From contig CM055097.1 of assembly GCA_029204225.1 (NCBI GenBank), positions 73,545,552 through 73,609,551 of the forward strand: a stretch of DNA of 64,000 bases. The letters run 5' to 3'. A program made the position numbers and the translations under genes. The number at the start of each line of letters is the position of its first letter. The stretch's first letter is position 1. This document shows positions 46,854 through 57,825 of the stretch, piece by piece. The notes under the pieces are model-generated. The model saw only the letters and a list, made by a program, of their open reading frames with translations. It was not told where the DNA came from and did no database searches. The DNA is from Diphasiastrum complanatum. Lineage: Eukaryota > Streptophyta > Lycopodiopsida > Lycopodiales > Lycopodiaceae.

Positions 46854-47520
46854 TGTGAAGAATTGCCAAAATTGGCAAATCTAGCTTGATCAAAAACCAT
46901 GTAGAATAGTGTAAATTGTGTACACAAGTGGGTCCCACACATGTGAGGCCATGATGCCACATGGGAAACCCATCCTAATGTAGGTTAGGTCAAGTCAAGA
47001 GAGTTGGTCATGTCTATTTGGTGGTCATCCCTATTTATAGGACCTACACCTAAGTTTAAGGTGAAAATTTGACCAAGTAGCTACCTACCAAGCATAACTC
47101 TAGGAAATAGACTAGGGTTTCATTTTAGGGCAAGAAGGGTGAGTTAACTTCCTTATTGCATGCTGGAAATCCACTTAACTTCAAGAAGGAAGTCGAATTT
47201 GCTATGTATTCCAAGCTCCCATAGTGAGAAGATACAAAATTTTGGAGCTCATTGGCAATCTCAAGCTAGTTCACTATGTACATTGAGTTTTTGTGATCCA
47301 AATGAAACCAAATCAATTTCTACTTGTTTCTCAAGTTGAAGGGTGTACTACAGCCTGTAGTACACACGTGTGGTCTCGGATTTCAATGTTTATCAATGCT
47401 TTTGATTGTTAATGCTTGTTGTTTGTCAAATTGCCAATCTAGATCAACTTTTTTGTGTCTAGTTTTTTGATAGATTGTTAAGCAAGCATCCATTTATGGT
47501 CCTAAAGTACAGTACTTTCA
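46854..47520 (+). repeat. 3' LTR of E2 (667 bp)
   Basis: TGTGAAGAATTGCC … GTACTTTCA. TATA-like CTATTTATAG at 47031-47040. CACATGTG at 46938-46945 and CACACGTGTG at 47363-47372. It lacks 29 bp near its end that the 5' LTR has, lost between two ATCCA direct repeats. Confidence 0.88.
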
Positions 47521-49340
47521 TAGTTGTCCCAAAATATTGTTGGCTACTCCTCGGCCTCCATAACTTGCAATTCCACCAAAAGCCTCTTCAACCATAGGAT
47601 CTCCTTTATTGTGGATGTTAGTTCCTTGTATTCCGATTCGGTTGAAGATAGAGAAATAGTATCTTGCTTTTTGGAAAGCCAAGACACTATGCCATTGCTA
47701 AGGAAGGTAGCAAAAGCACTTGTGGACCTCCTATCCACCTTATTGCCTGCAAAATCAGCATCCGAATATGCCCTTAAGGCAAGACTTGGTCCATCACATA
47801 AAATGCCAAAGTTTTTGGTGGCCGAGATGTACCTCAACATGCTTTTTGCATTTTTCCAATGACAAACCAATGGATTTTGCATAGATTGGCTTAGTTTGCC
47901 TACACTATAACTTAGATCAGGTCTAGTTATAGTAAGATAGATCAAGGAGCCTACAAGTCTCCTATATAGTGTGATGTCCTCAAAGGATGCTTCATCATCA
48001 CTATTGGAAACTTTTACATTTTGCTTCATAGGAGTTTCTACTCCTTTACAATCTTTCATTTCAAACTTTTTTAAGATAGAAGAAGCATATTTGGATTGAC
48101 AAATAAAACTCAAATCCTTGTCTCTTGATATTTCTATTCCTAATATGAAATGAAGATTACCAAGATCCACCATCTTAAACTCCTTAAACAATGCTACTTT
48201 CACTTCTTGTATACCATCAAGATCATTTCCACTAAGGATAATGTCATCAACATAAAAAATGAGAATGATGATTTTACCATCATTAAATCTTAAGTACAAA
48301 GAAGGATCATAAGCACTTACAACAAACTTAATAGAGTTCAAGAAGGTATTCAACCTAGAGTACCAAGCTCTAGGTGCTTGCTTAAGCCCATAAAGGCTTC
48401 TTAGAAACAAACACACTTTTTCCTCTTGATCTTCTTTCATGAAGCCCTCGGGTTGCCTCATGAAAATCTCCTCTCCCAAATATCCATTGAGAAAAGCATT
48501 AGTCACATCAAGTTGAAATAAAGGCCAATTGAAAGTAGTTGCAAGAGAAATAATCAACCTTATAGAAACTAGCTTAGCAATAGGAGCAAAAGTTTCATCA
48601 AAATATACTCCCTTGGTTTGCAAGAATCCCTTTGCCACTACCCTTGCCTTGTGTTTGTTGATGCTCCCATCTTGATTGTACTTCAATCTATAGATCCATT
48701 TGCACGCAAGTGGCTTTCTTCCTTGAGGAAGATCCACAAGCTTCCATGTATGATTCTCCATAAGAGCATCATACTCTTTTTGCATGGCATCCCTCCATTC
48801 TTGTGACTCCATAGCTTCTTCAAAGCAACTTGGCTCATCAAACATAGAAGTTAGAAAAGTGTAAGAGGTAAGTGAATGTAGATCTTCCCTTTGTTCACCT
48901 TTGTCAACATAGGTGAGCCTTGAGGGCTCGACCATCCTTCTTGTAGATCTCCTTGAAGTCCTCGGATCTTGAGATGGATCTTCAAGATCTTGATCACATG
49001 TAGGATCCTCCTCAAACCTTACAAGATCCTTGACATAAGATGAATTAGAATCTTTCTCATTCAACTTGTAGTAGTTACCTTCATCAAAAGTAACATCTCT
49101 ACTCACTAAAATCTTCTTAGTGATTGGATTATAGACTCTATATCCTTTGCTATTTTCAGCATAACCAACAAAGATCCCTTTAATAGAAGTAGGATCATCC
49201 TTTTTTCTTGTACCTAATGCTTGAAAAATATAGCAAGTAGATCCAAAAATTCTTAGATCTTTAAGATTCGGCTTCTTACAAAATAGAGCCTCATAAGATG
49301 TTATGCCTCCAATGGGCTTACATGGAAATCTATTACACAA
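47521..49340 (-). pseudogene. Integrase end, RT and RNase H of F
   Basis: 598 open codons (to 47544). Integrase C-terminal block R-I-F-G-S-T-C-Y and I-L-V-S-R-D-V-T-F-D-E, linker, then RT with A-C-K-W-I-Y-R-L-K-Y, A-F-L-N-G-Y, S-L-Y-G-L-K-Q-A-P-R-A-W-Y and intact I-F-Y-V-D-D-I-I-L-S-G. RNase H has Y-S-D-A-D-F-A-G-N and S-T-E-S-E-Y, but the third acidic position falls at the truncation (W-D-N). The RT looks functional at sequence level. Confidence 0.92.
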
Positions 49341-49399
49341 ATAAGTTGCACAATTAATAGCCTCTCCCCAAAAGGACTTAGGTAGAGATGCATCTAACC

Positions 49400-49969
49400 T
49401 TAAGCCTTAGCACACTCACATAGTGTTTTATTCATCCTCTCGGCTATACCATTTTGTTGAGGACTATAAATACATGTAAGTTCTCTCTTAATGCCATTGG
49501 ATTTACAAAACTCTATCATCTTGGTGGAGATATACTCTCCACCATTATCACTTATCAATACTTTAACTCTAGGATCAAGTTGATTTTCAACTAGAGTTTT
49601 GAACTTAACAAAAGCTTCAAACACTTTACTTTTGGAATCCAAAAGTTCAATCCAAGTGTTTCTAGAGTAATCATCAATAAAAGATACATACATAGATGCA
49701 CCTCCATTAGATTCTTGAGAAAAAGAGTGCACATCACTATGAATAAGATCTAATGCTTTTGTAGATCTAGTGGAAGAGATATCAAAAGGTAGCTTGTGTG
49801 CCTTTGAGAGGCTACAAGCTTCACAACTTTTTTCACACTTTGAGAGTGTATATGGAAGGCCGAGAGCAAGATCCTTGGTGCATAGCATCTCCATAAATTT
49901 GAAGTTGGGGTGGCCCAACCTCTTATGCCAAAGCTCCACTTGATTGAGCTCCTCCTTCACCATGTTCAC
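49400..49969 (-). pseudogene. Integrase core of F
   Basis: 189 open codons with the zinc site (W-H-K-R-L-G-H, C-E-A-C) and all three catalytic residues in H-S-D-V-H, I-S-D-N-G-G-E-Y and N-G-I-A-E-R-M-N. A frameshift with stops near 49400 separates it from the next part. Confidence 0.9.
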
Positions 49970-49997
49970 ACTTCCAAGGAAAACATTAGCATCAAGC

Positions 49998-50390
49998 TTA
50001 AAAAGCCTTCCTTGCTTGAATCCCTTTACAATGCAAGTAATTTTTCATCATTATGGAGCAAACACCTTGCTTAAAATGGACATCTAAGCCATCATCCATC
50101 AATTGTCCTACACTTAACAAATTCTTAGTGAGTGTAGGAACATAGGGTACATTATCAAGCTCTACTCTTTTAGAGGATCCAAGACTTAAGGGAATAGTTC
50201 CCACTCCATCTATTCTACATTCTTGATCACTTGCTATTAGAATAGACTTTTTACAACCTACAAAAGGTACAAGAGTTGAGAAAAAATCTTTTTGAAATGT
50301 CATGTGGGAACTAACCCCACTATCAATCCACCATGTGTCATTGGAGTAGCTCTTTGATGTTGATGTAGAAGCCATCAAGCATGAATCCAC
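49998..50390 (-). pseudogene. Protease of F
   Basis: W-W-I-D-S-G-V-S-S-H-M (intact D-S-G), then the Y-V-P-T-L-T-K-N-L-L-S-V-G block; the frame is lost near 50040. Confidence 0.88.
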
Positions 50391-50916
50391 TTCATCCTCA
50401 TCTTCCTCAAGAGTGAGGTTGCCTTGTTTGCTCTCTCCTTATTTCCACAAAAGAAGCACTTGAGTTTGGCTTTGTTCTTCTTTCCACCTTTGGAGCTTGA
50501 TGGTTGATCATCATTCTTGGTCTCCTTGTGTTGGATTTTCTTCTTTGACTTTGCCTTTCTCTTGCTTGAGAAGTTGGCCTTCTCATCACCATCATGCAAC
50601 TTTAAGGATCCAATCCTTTGCTTGACATGAAGGATCCTACTCTCCTCGGCCACAAGCACACTATGGAGCTTGTCAATACAAGGTAGTGCATCTTGAATAG
50701 CAAAGCTTTGTACAAGATTGGAGAACTCATCTCCAAGACCATTCAAAATGATTTGAACAAGTTCATCATCATGAATACCCTCACTAATGATGGAAAGATC
50801 TTTGTTGAGAGATTTTATTCTCAAGACATACTCTTGAGCACTCTCATCACTCCCTCTAATGCTTTAGAATTTAGCCTTTCACTAGCCTCAAGAAGATAGG
50901 CTCCAATTGAACCCAT
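50375..50916 (-). pseudogene. Gag of F with internal deletion
   Basis: Starts at 50916 with M-G-S-I-G-A-Y-L-L-E-A-S-E-R-L, then near 50860 jumps to the E-Y-V-L-R-I-K-S-L-N-K block, losing roughly 100 residues. The later part matches E2 closely (E-L-V-Q-I-I-L-N-G-L-G-D-E-F). The knuckle starts C-F-F-C-G but is then frameshifted. Confidence 0.82.
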
Positions 50917-51606
50917 TCTATCTAGTAACAAGTACAACAAATGTACTATTCAAAGGCTCTCCCTTCTTCCTTTCTCAGAATTTAGCTAAAATGATACTCT
51001 CTTGAATCTCACTAGACTCAAGAAGCAAGATCTATAATGATCTTGAACTCAAAAAAATTTGGAAAAGTGTATTATACACAATCTATTCACTTAGAACCTT
51101 GGATTTGAAAAATGATGATCCACGTCTTCACACGTGTGAAGTACAGCTTCTGTACGGCCTGATAACATAGAAATAATTTACTTATCATTTACTAAGCATT
51201 CATCCACAAAGAAAGTGCTTAAGAGAGTCAAAACACAAAGATTGCTTCACAAACCAAGATTTCTCATCATTAGCTCAACAATGGATCCATCATGGATCAA
51301 GTACCAAATCACTATAATCTCTCTCTAAGTTGCATCCAACACATGTGGGACAGCTCATTGTACTCAACCATATCCACTTTGGATAAGATCTATCAAGTTT
51401 GCCACATCATCCATTGGTGGTTTGTGTTGAACTTCTAGATTCCTACAATGTAGGACCTAACTCCTATAATTTAGGAGATGTCATATTAGACTCAAATTAG
51501 AGCTAATCAAAATGGATATGAATATTACAAGTGTCATTTCACATGTGTGGATCCACATAGATGTCAAAATACATCAAAAACCATGTGAAAATTGCTTAAT
51601 TCTAAC
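50917..51606 (-). other. Leader of F and unresolved LTR-like sequence
   Basis: No primer site found. Contains a 16-bp perfect palindrome CTTCACACGTGTGAAG (51126-51141) and CACATGTG at 51340-51347 and 51540-51547, so it is probably LTR-derived. Its borders cannot be set. Confidence 0.5.
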
Positions 51607-51704
51607 AGGAACGTATCCTTTCAGAGCCCAAGCTTGTCCACTTATTCTTAGACCATTTAACTTTATTGTGAACACGAACATTAGTTATTTTAACACTCCC
51701 ACTT
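51607..51704 (-). repeat. 3' LTR start and polypurine tract of element C
   Basis: Minus-strand AAGTGGGAG followed by TGTTAAAATAACTAATG, matching the start of the C LTR at 12033-12125. Only about 90 bp of the LTR remain. Confidence 0.82.
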
Positions 51705-52167
51705 ACTGAAGTGTTCCCTAAACTTATTAATAGAATTGTAATTGATCTTATTATATATCTTATTAAGTTCAGCATTATTATTATTATGACAGTGTTGTCA
51801 CTGCTCTCACTTCATGTGAAAGCTCTTGATTTTCATTTAATCATGCTCCACTTTGGGATATGCTTCTAAACTGCATCTTCATGTGGATTGTGGTAGAAGA
51901 CGTCTCTTCCTTCACCTACACATAAACTTTGCTTTAATTTAGTTTTCTGCCATCTTCAAAGAGCTAGCTTTGATCATTGTTTTGTTGATTAGTTGCTTGT
52001 TTCAGCAACTCTCAGTTGGTTGGTTGATTTTGATGTCATTTCTTCAAAAAAGAGTTTCAAGTTGATGTTCTTCTTCAACTACTTCAACACTCAATACTTG
52101 ATGATCATCATTCTCTTCATCTTCTTTCTTGTTTTCACGATCTTCATATGCCTTTTTTCCAGCATCC
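51705..52167 (-). other. Short internal region of element C
   Basis: Between the gag end and the polypurine tract there are only about 460 bases with no protease, integrase or RT. A Glu/Asp-rich frame continues gag briefly after a frameshift (K-K-E-D-E-E-N-D-D). This indicates a gag-only element. Confidence 0.65.
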
Positions 52168-52386
52168 TCAGACAAACTGTTTATTTGTCTTCTCAGAATC
52201 ATTCTGCATTTTTCCTTGTCTGTTCTTCACAAACCGTGGGACTGCATTTTTTTTTCCTCTAGATTCTTCACGAAGTAATCTAGCAATGACATATTCCAAG
52301 TCTCGATCACCTTGGCGGCTTTCTAAGGAGATGATAAGGTTTTCATATGATTCAAGAAGACTTCCAAGAAGAGTCATGACAACATC
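52168..52386 (-). pseudogene. Copia gag, middle part (element C)
   Basis: From 52386 on the minus strand: D-V-V-M-T-L-L-G-S-L, N-L-I-I-S-L-E-S, Y-V-I-A-R-L-L-R-E-E, the standard continuation of copia gag. Its first codon (52386-52384) follows in frame on the Glu codon at 12846-12848. The two halves are now 39.5 kb apart in opposite orientation. Confidence 0.85.
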
Positions 52387-54060
52387 TTTTATGTTGTGCG
52401 TATGCAGCCCAATAGGAAAGCATATGCTATGCTATTAGGTCAACCATGGCTTAGGAAGACCGATTGTTTGGTTGATATTCCCAGTGCTCATTTGATTTTT
52501 GGCCGTGGGAAGAAAAGAGTAGTTGTGAATGCATATCCAAATTTGCCTGAGAGCGAAAGCGGAGATCCCTGATACGTATTGGGAGGGTGAAGTTTCCGTG
52601 TCCAGTGATTCTGAAGAGTCTCCTTCCAAGGAAGCAGCATTGCTACTAATTGAACAGTACGAGGGTCGTGAACCTCTAGTATGTGTTAGAGATGTCGATG
52701 CGGATAAGGTCATGTGTGACGCTCATAATGAGGATAAAGTGTTGTTAGTCGGTGCTCACCTAGATAAGGAGCCCAAAAAGCTAATATCAAACTTCTTGGT
52801 AGGTGCAAAGGGTGTATTTGCATGGAATTATGATGACTTTAAAAGTATACCACCAGCCCTAGTAGTTCATCGAATCCCATTGAAACCTGATGTAAAGACT
52901 ATCAGGGAACGACAAAGGAGGTTAGCCCAACATCTCATGGCACTAGTGGCTGAGGAAATCCGGAAAATGAGGGATGTTGGCCTTATATTCCCTCACCAAC
53001 ACTGAATGGTGCTCGGCGATTGTACCCAAAGTTAAGAAGAATGGGCAAATCAGAGATTGTGTGGACTTTATTTCCCTTAACAAGAGTATTGTAAAGGACT
53101 ACTACCCTTTACCCTTCATCAACCAACTGTTTGATCAATTTTCATGTCATGCCGTTTGGACTTTGTAATGCCCCGGGTACATAGTTTATGAATGAATCCT
53201 TTGAAAACTTGGTGTCTAAGCACATTAAGGTGTTTATGGATGACCTCTGTATAGCAACCAACAATATTGAGGACCACATCAGAGTACTCAAGAATGTTTT
53301 GAAGTGTGCAGAGAAAAGTCTATAGCACTAAATCCTAGGAAATGTTTTTTTGTGGTTCCATACGGTATTCTCCTTGGACATGTTATAAGCAAGGATGGGA
53401 TAACTACCGATCCAGCTAAACTCCAGGGTGTTAGAGAGATGTCTGCCCCCATTAATGTAAAAGGTGTGAGATCCTTTTTAGGGAGTGTAGGGTATTATAG
53501 AAGATTCTTAAAAGATTATAGCAAGATCACTTTGCCTTTAGTAGAGCTCCTTGCAAAAGATAAACCCATCTTGTGGACTGAGGAGTGTTAGTATGTGTTT
53601 GATCATCTGAAAGATGCCTTGACAAAAACCCCAATTCTCAGACCACCCAATGGGACAAAGAATTTCATCTTATTGTTGCTGCTAGACCTTTGGCCCTAAA
53701 TTGTGCCTTGTTCTAGATTGAGGAACCAAAAATGTTACACCCCATAGCTTTTGCTAGTGTCAAGTTGAAGAGTGCTGAAACTAGATACAGTTATGGAGAA
53801 AGTGTGTGCTAGCGGTACATTTTGTTGTGTCTAAGTTCAGACACTATCTTATCCATCAGAAAGTAGTCATTTTTGCTCCTACCACTACTATTAAACTCAT
53901 GTTGGACAAACTTCACCCGCCAGATAGACTTGTCAAGTGGCTTGTTGTTCTAGAAGAATTTGATTATGAATTGAGAAACAAATCGCCCAAAGCCTAGAAT
54001 TTGGTGGATTGTCTATCCAACTCTCCTGAGTCTTCCGGGAGAGCATTCCATATTTTCCAA
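52387..54060 (+). pseudogene. Ty3/gypsy protease end, RT and RNase H
   Basis: Begins F-Y-V-V-R-M-Q … A-Y-A-M-L-L-G-Q-P-W-L, the end of the protease domain. Then A-W-N-Y-D-D-F-K-S-I-P-P, the RT blocks K-N-G-Q-I-R-D-C-V-D-F, V-M-P-F-G-L-C-N-A-P-G-T and the catalytic F-M-D-D (53233-53244), L-N-P-R-K-C-F-F, and R-S-F-L-G-S-V-G-Y-Y-R-R-F. RNase H follows (A-V-H-F-V-V-S-K-F-R-H-Y-L). At least four frame changes and several stops. Its frame continues the protease start that ends at 12849 on the minus strand. Confidence 0.85.
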
Positions 54061-54096
54061 ACGGGAAAAGATAAGTCCAAAAAGTTTTCATGTATA

Positions 54097-54282
54097 GGTG
54101 CTTTAAGAATGGTTTCTAAGGCATTCTAACCACTTGGCCAGTGTGTCACATTTTTCGTTAGTGTAGGTGAAGGAGGTGGAAAAAGCAAAGGTGCCTTAAG
54201 AATGGTTTCTAAGGCATTCTGGCCACTTGGCCAGTGTGTCACATTTTTTGCTAAGGAGCGAAAAAGGGAGAAGGTGCCTAAA
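54097..54282 (+). repeat. Tandem duplication, 93-bp unit
   Basis: Two copies starting at 54097 and 54190 of a unit with AAGAATGGTTTCTAAGGC and CCACTTGGCCAGTGTG. Confidence 0.85.
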
Positions 54283-54900
54283 AAATTGTTTTAAGGTAAA
54301 AGAAAGAAAGAAAAAATGTGAAGGTTCGAAAATATGAAGTTGGCCATTACTTGAATGATTTTGTTTTAAGGATGAGCGTAAAAAATCTTACAAAATCCAC
54401 CCATAGGACAAGGGTATGAAAGTACAAGTTTTATGTGGTGGCCTAGTCGTTATAGATTTCCACAAAATCGATGAATTACGTAGTATAAAAGGTTTGATCG
54501 TTTCCCAAGAGAGAGAATAATCTCATCTTTTGCATGGTAACTATGTGTATGATGGTAAATGGACTAGAATATATAAAATTCACAATGAATACTATAGCGA
54601 CATAACTGGTTATCCAAAGATATTTTGGTAAATTGGCATTTAGGAACACCAATGGTGAAACGATCTGGTCAAGGTCTGCAATTGTAAAGATTACTTTATC
54701 TTTCAGGCTCTTCAGACATCAGGTAAACAGTCGGAACAAACAGCAACTAGCAAATAGATTCATCAAGCAGAATCACATTGGCTAAAGATTCTTCTTCTTA
54801 ATCAAACACAAAGTATTAGGTCTTATTGCAGGAAGCAAACAAAACAAAACATCAAACAATCTCTGAACACATAGCTCATTCAGAATTGAAGGAAGTTCTG
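54283..54900. other. Unassigned
   Basis: No gene recognised. Probably remains of the gypsy element on the left and the 3' end of G2 on the right. Confidence 0.4.
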
Positions 54901-55260
54901 CTAAAAGGCATTAGACTGCTCCTGCATTTCTTCCAATACTTCGAGCGTAGCATCCTGCCTTCCTTTTGCTTCTTCAAGCTCTATGTCCTTCCTTTCTGCT
55001 TGGGCCACTTCAAGTTCTTTGTTTTTATAGAACAGCTCAGCCTTTGTTTCGTTCAGCTCTGTATCCCTCTGGATTAGGTCTGCTTGGACTCTTTTATACT
55101 TTGATCCAAGCTTCCTGGATACCTTCTCCAAGCTGGCAAGATGTTGAATAGCTGCCCGCATATTCGACAGTAGTGTTCCAAAAATCTTTTGATATAATTC
55201 GACATCGAGAATTGGTACCTCAACGTCACTTTCACTGCCCTGTTGTTCTTCCTGTGGCAT
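54901..55260 (-). CDS. Coiled-coil ORF downstream of copia pol (G2)
   Basis: 119 codons, rich in Glu, Lys, Gln and Leu. Most of residues 40-115 (A-S-L-E-K-V-S-R-K-L … E-V-L-E-E-M-Q-E-Q) has heptad-like spacing and is a likely coiled coil. The ATG lies three bases after the TAG that ends the RNase H frame and is in the same frame (TAG AAA ATG), so readthrough would fuse it to pol. Extra ORFs in this position are known in Sirevirus-type copia elements, where they are called env-like; I see no signal peptide or membrane segment here. Function unknown. Confidence 0.5.
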   Translation of the reverse strand: MPQEEQQGSESDVEVPILDVELYQKIFGTLLSNMRAAIQHLASLEKVSRKLGSKYKRVQADLIQRDTELNETKAELFYKNKELEVAQAERKDIELEEAKGRQDATLEVLEEMQEQSNAF

Positions 55261-55266
55261 TTTCTA

Positions 55267-56244
55267 GTGTATTTCTGTAGGTTTGTGATCACAAACTAAG
55301 AATGCTTTGTGGGTAAAAACATATGGTTTGTTCAGCTCCCTCTCAAAGCAGGGTAGCCTTGTGATTTCCAGATTAGCTCTCTATTTCTCAAACATTACCT
55401 TGTCTAAAGGCTTAGTGAAGATGTCGGCCACCATCTACTTGGTTGGAACAAAAGTTTACAACTCATAACTCTCAATAGATCCCTAATCAAATGTTATTTG
55501 ATGGCAATGTGTTTCATTTTTGAGTGAAACACGGGATCCTTTGTCATATGTATTGCGGATGTATTGTCCATGTGTAGGATCAGTGGCTCATTGGTGCTCA
55601 CCCAATTCGTCAAGAAATTGTTTGAGCCAGGTAGGCTCATTGGCCATCATGGCTGCTACGACGTACTCCGCTTCGCAAGATGACTATGCAATAATGGTTT
55701 GTTTCTTAATGACCCAAAGAATAGCTGCATTTGATGTGATTGTGCATCCCCCTGAGATGCTTTTACAGTATTTTTTAGTGATGCCCAACTTGCATCACTG
55801 TAGGACTTCAGTTTGAATCTTGCATCATGAGAGTAGCGCAACCCATAATCCATCGTCTATTGAAGGTATTGTAGGATCCTTTTGGTGATCTTTAAGTGCA
55901 TAGGGCATGGATTGATGTAAAATTGGCTCATTAAGAACACTGCATAGGCAATGATAGGGTTTGTATTGTCTGCCAAGTACATCAATGATCCGATCAACCT
56001 CCTATAGGGGGTTTATAGCATAGCTTTCTGCTCTTTTGCATTTTGCGTGAGTCTTGCTTTGTCAGAACTGTTTCTGACACTATTGGAGTGTTAGCCCCTT
56101 TGTAGTCTGACATTTGAAAATCATCAAGGATTCTCTGGATGTACCTCGACTAGTGAAGATACAACTTCTCTTCGTCAAGATCTTTGTCAATCGACAATCC
56201 TAGGTAGCATCTTGCTTCATACTAGGTCTAATATTTCAAAGTGT
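55267..56244 (-). pseudogene. Copia RT end and RNase H (G2)
   Basis: Minus strand, heavily interrupted. From 56244: E-A-R-C-Y-L-G-L, Y-L-H … S-R-Y-I-Q-R-I-L, then RNase H L-K-S-Y-S-D-A-S-W-A (55853-55656), S-C-E-A-E-Y and a C-terminal C-F-E-R-E-L-N-K block ending in TAG at 55267-55269. Same family as G at 41681. Confidence 0.78.
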
Positions 56245-56771
56245 TGTCATGTACTTTAGTACATCCATGCTTATACATGCATTATAATATCCAATGTAAG
56301 CTTTGTAGGCCCAAAAGGAGCTATTAGCCTTAAAAACAAGGTGGTTCCCTCTATAGGTCCTTCAAAGTAATTAATAAGGATAATAGGCCACTAAGGGCCC
56401 AATGTAGGCTAAATAATGCTTAACAAGGGCTAACTATCCTTCAAGATAGTTGAGTTTAGTTAACTAAGAGCATTGTGTATAACTAGACAAGAGACATCAA
56501 TTTTTGAATCTTTTGGCTCATTTGCAAGTGAGAGCTTCTAGCTTCCTTGTGAATGTGAGCCGTAGGGATCTTCATTGCTAGGTCTCATATGCCTTACCTA
56601 CATGAATCCATGTCATTTTCATTGCTATGTACTCTTTCTTTCATTTCTATTGAGATTCTATGGAGATCTTTCTATGAATATGCTATCTTGAATGCTTTGT
56701 ACTTTCTTTGCTCTTAGCTTTACTTCTATTGTAATTGTTGGAATTTAATCTAACTCCTACTCATTCCAACA
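56245..56771 (-). repeat. Probable 3' LTR of another element (527 bp)
   Basis: On the minus strand it starts TGTTGGAATGAG, preceded by the purine-rich AGAGAAGGAAGAAGGGC (a good polypurine tract), and ends GTACATGACA inside the RT of G2. The first 36 bases form a hairpin (TGTTGGAAT … ATTCCAACA). No 5-bp duplication is seen next to it, so it is not a solo LTR with intact flanks. Confidence 0.6.
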
Positions 56772-57812
56772 GCCCTTCTTCCTTCTCTGATTTTTACTCT
56801 CTCAAATGCAACCTACTAAAAATGAACTATTTTTAACAATCTGCATATTTGAACTAATTGTCGCTACAGTCTGCATTTTTACTCACGTTTGGCCATAGGC
56901 CCCGACACCCGACACTGTCACTAATTTTTACCTTCTTGAGCAACTAAGTGTTTAGCGACACTTATCTAAGTTGTTTTCGGGCCATTTTGGCACTTCCAGA
57001 AAAGCGACACTTTTTGCGAAAAATGCAAAAAATGCGACGCTACATTTTTACATGCAGTTTTTAACAGGCGACAATTAGGGCAAAAAGCGACACTGAATTT
57101 TTACATGCAATTTTTGACACTAAATTTTTACATGCATTTTTTGAATAATGTGACTTGGATCCCAGTCTCTTTTCTAGAACTTTCAATTTAAGCCAATCTA
57201 TGTCAAATTCTACAAAAGATTTGCATAGATGCTCTATATGCACTAGAAACTCTCAAAGGTTTCACTTGGAGGACAATTCCAAGGATGTTTTCTAGCAAAT
57301 TGATGTTTCTAAACTTGACCCTATCACTCTTGAACAAATCTAGAGTGATGGTACAATGGATTTCAACCTCACACCTTGCATATCACTCCTTAATCTATGA
57401 TTTTTAGCAAAATCTCTCTCAACTTTAACATGCACTCAAAAAATCAGAGACAATCAATTAATGCACCTAATTCAAGCTTCAAATTTAATTTATTGGATGA
57501 TCTAATCCAAGAACTAATCAAGGGATTAGATTCTCTATAGAAAATGCTTGATTTTGCACCAAAAATCACTCAAATTGGGTATGTGAGTCAAATTCTACAA
57601 ATTTTTTAAGTCTATCAGTCAAAATCGGAGATGTAGGGCCTCACACGTGTAAAAAGAGTTCCTACATCCCACAACAAGATCTGGACCAAAAATTTTGAGG
57701 ATAGCTTTCAAATCCAACTCGCTACACAAAATTTGACTAGTTTCCAAAAAACTCCTAATTTTGGCTTTGATTTGGATTCACGCTATCAATTTCAACAAAA
57801 CCTCTTGTACTA
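56772..57812 (-). other. Non-coding: internal remnants and leader of L
   Basis: The right part (down to about 57140) is the leader of L. The left part is the 3' internal end of the element owning the LTR at 56245. At 57040-57140 a unit of about 27 bp (ATTTTTACATGCA-TTTTTGACACTAA) repeats three times. ACACGTGT at 57643-57650. Confidence 0.5.
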
Positions 57813-57825
57813 GGCTCTGATACCA
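57813..57825 (-). promoter_or_regulatory. Primer-binding site of L
   Basis: GGCTCTGATACCA on the plus strand, abutting the LTR. Confidence 0.92.

Larger units (their letters stand above)
44237..47520 (+). mobile_element. Copia derivative E2
   Basis: Second copy of the E family: 5' LTR (lacking its first ~57 bp), primer site, shortened leader, gag with knuckle, protease deleted, degenerate integrase, RT absent, polypurine tract and 3' LTR. It abuts the RNase H of element F (47521), cutting that domain at C/W-D-N. Left flank is a J-like fragment, so the left edge has been lost. Confidence 0.88.
47521..50916 (-). mobile_element. Copia retrotransposon F, truncated at its 3' end
   Basis: Minus-strand gag, protease, integrase, RT and most of RNase H. 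Its gag is close to that of the E family, which lacks RT, so F-like elements are plausible helpers. The RNase H end, polypurine tract and 3' LTR are missing beyond the junction with E2. Confidence 0.85.

Noticed and set aside
56245-56771. Solo LTR with intact flanks
   Set aside because: Flanks AGTGT and GCCCT do not match, and a polypurine tract precedes it, so it is more likely a 3' LTR with internal sequence attached.
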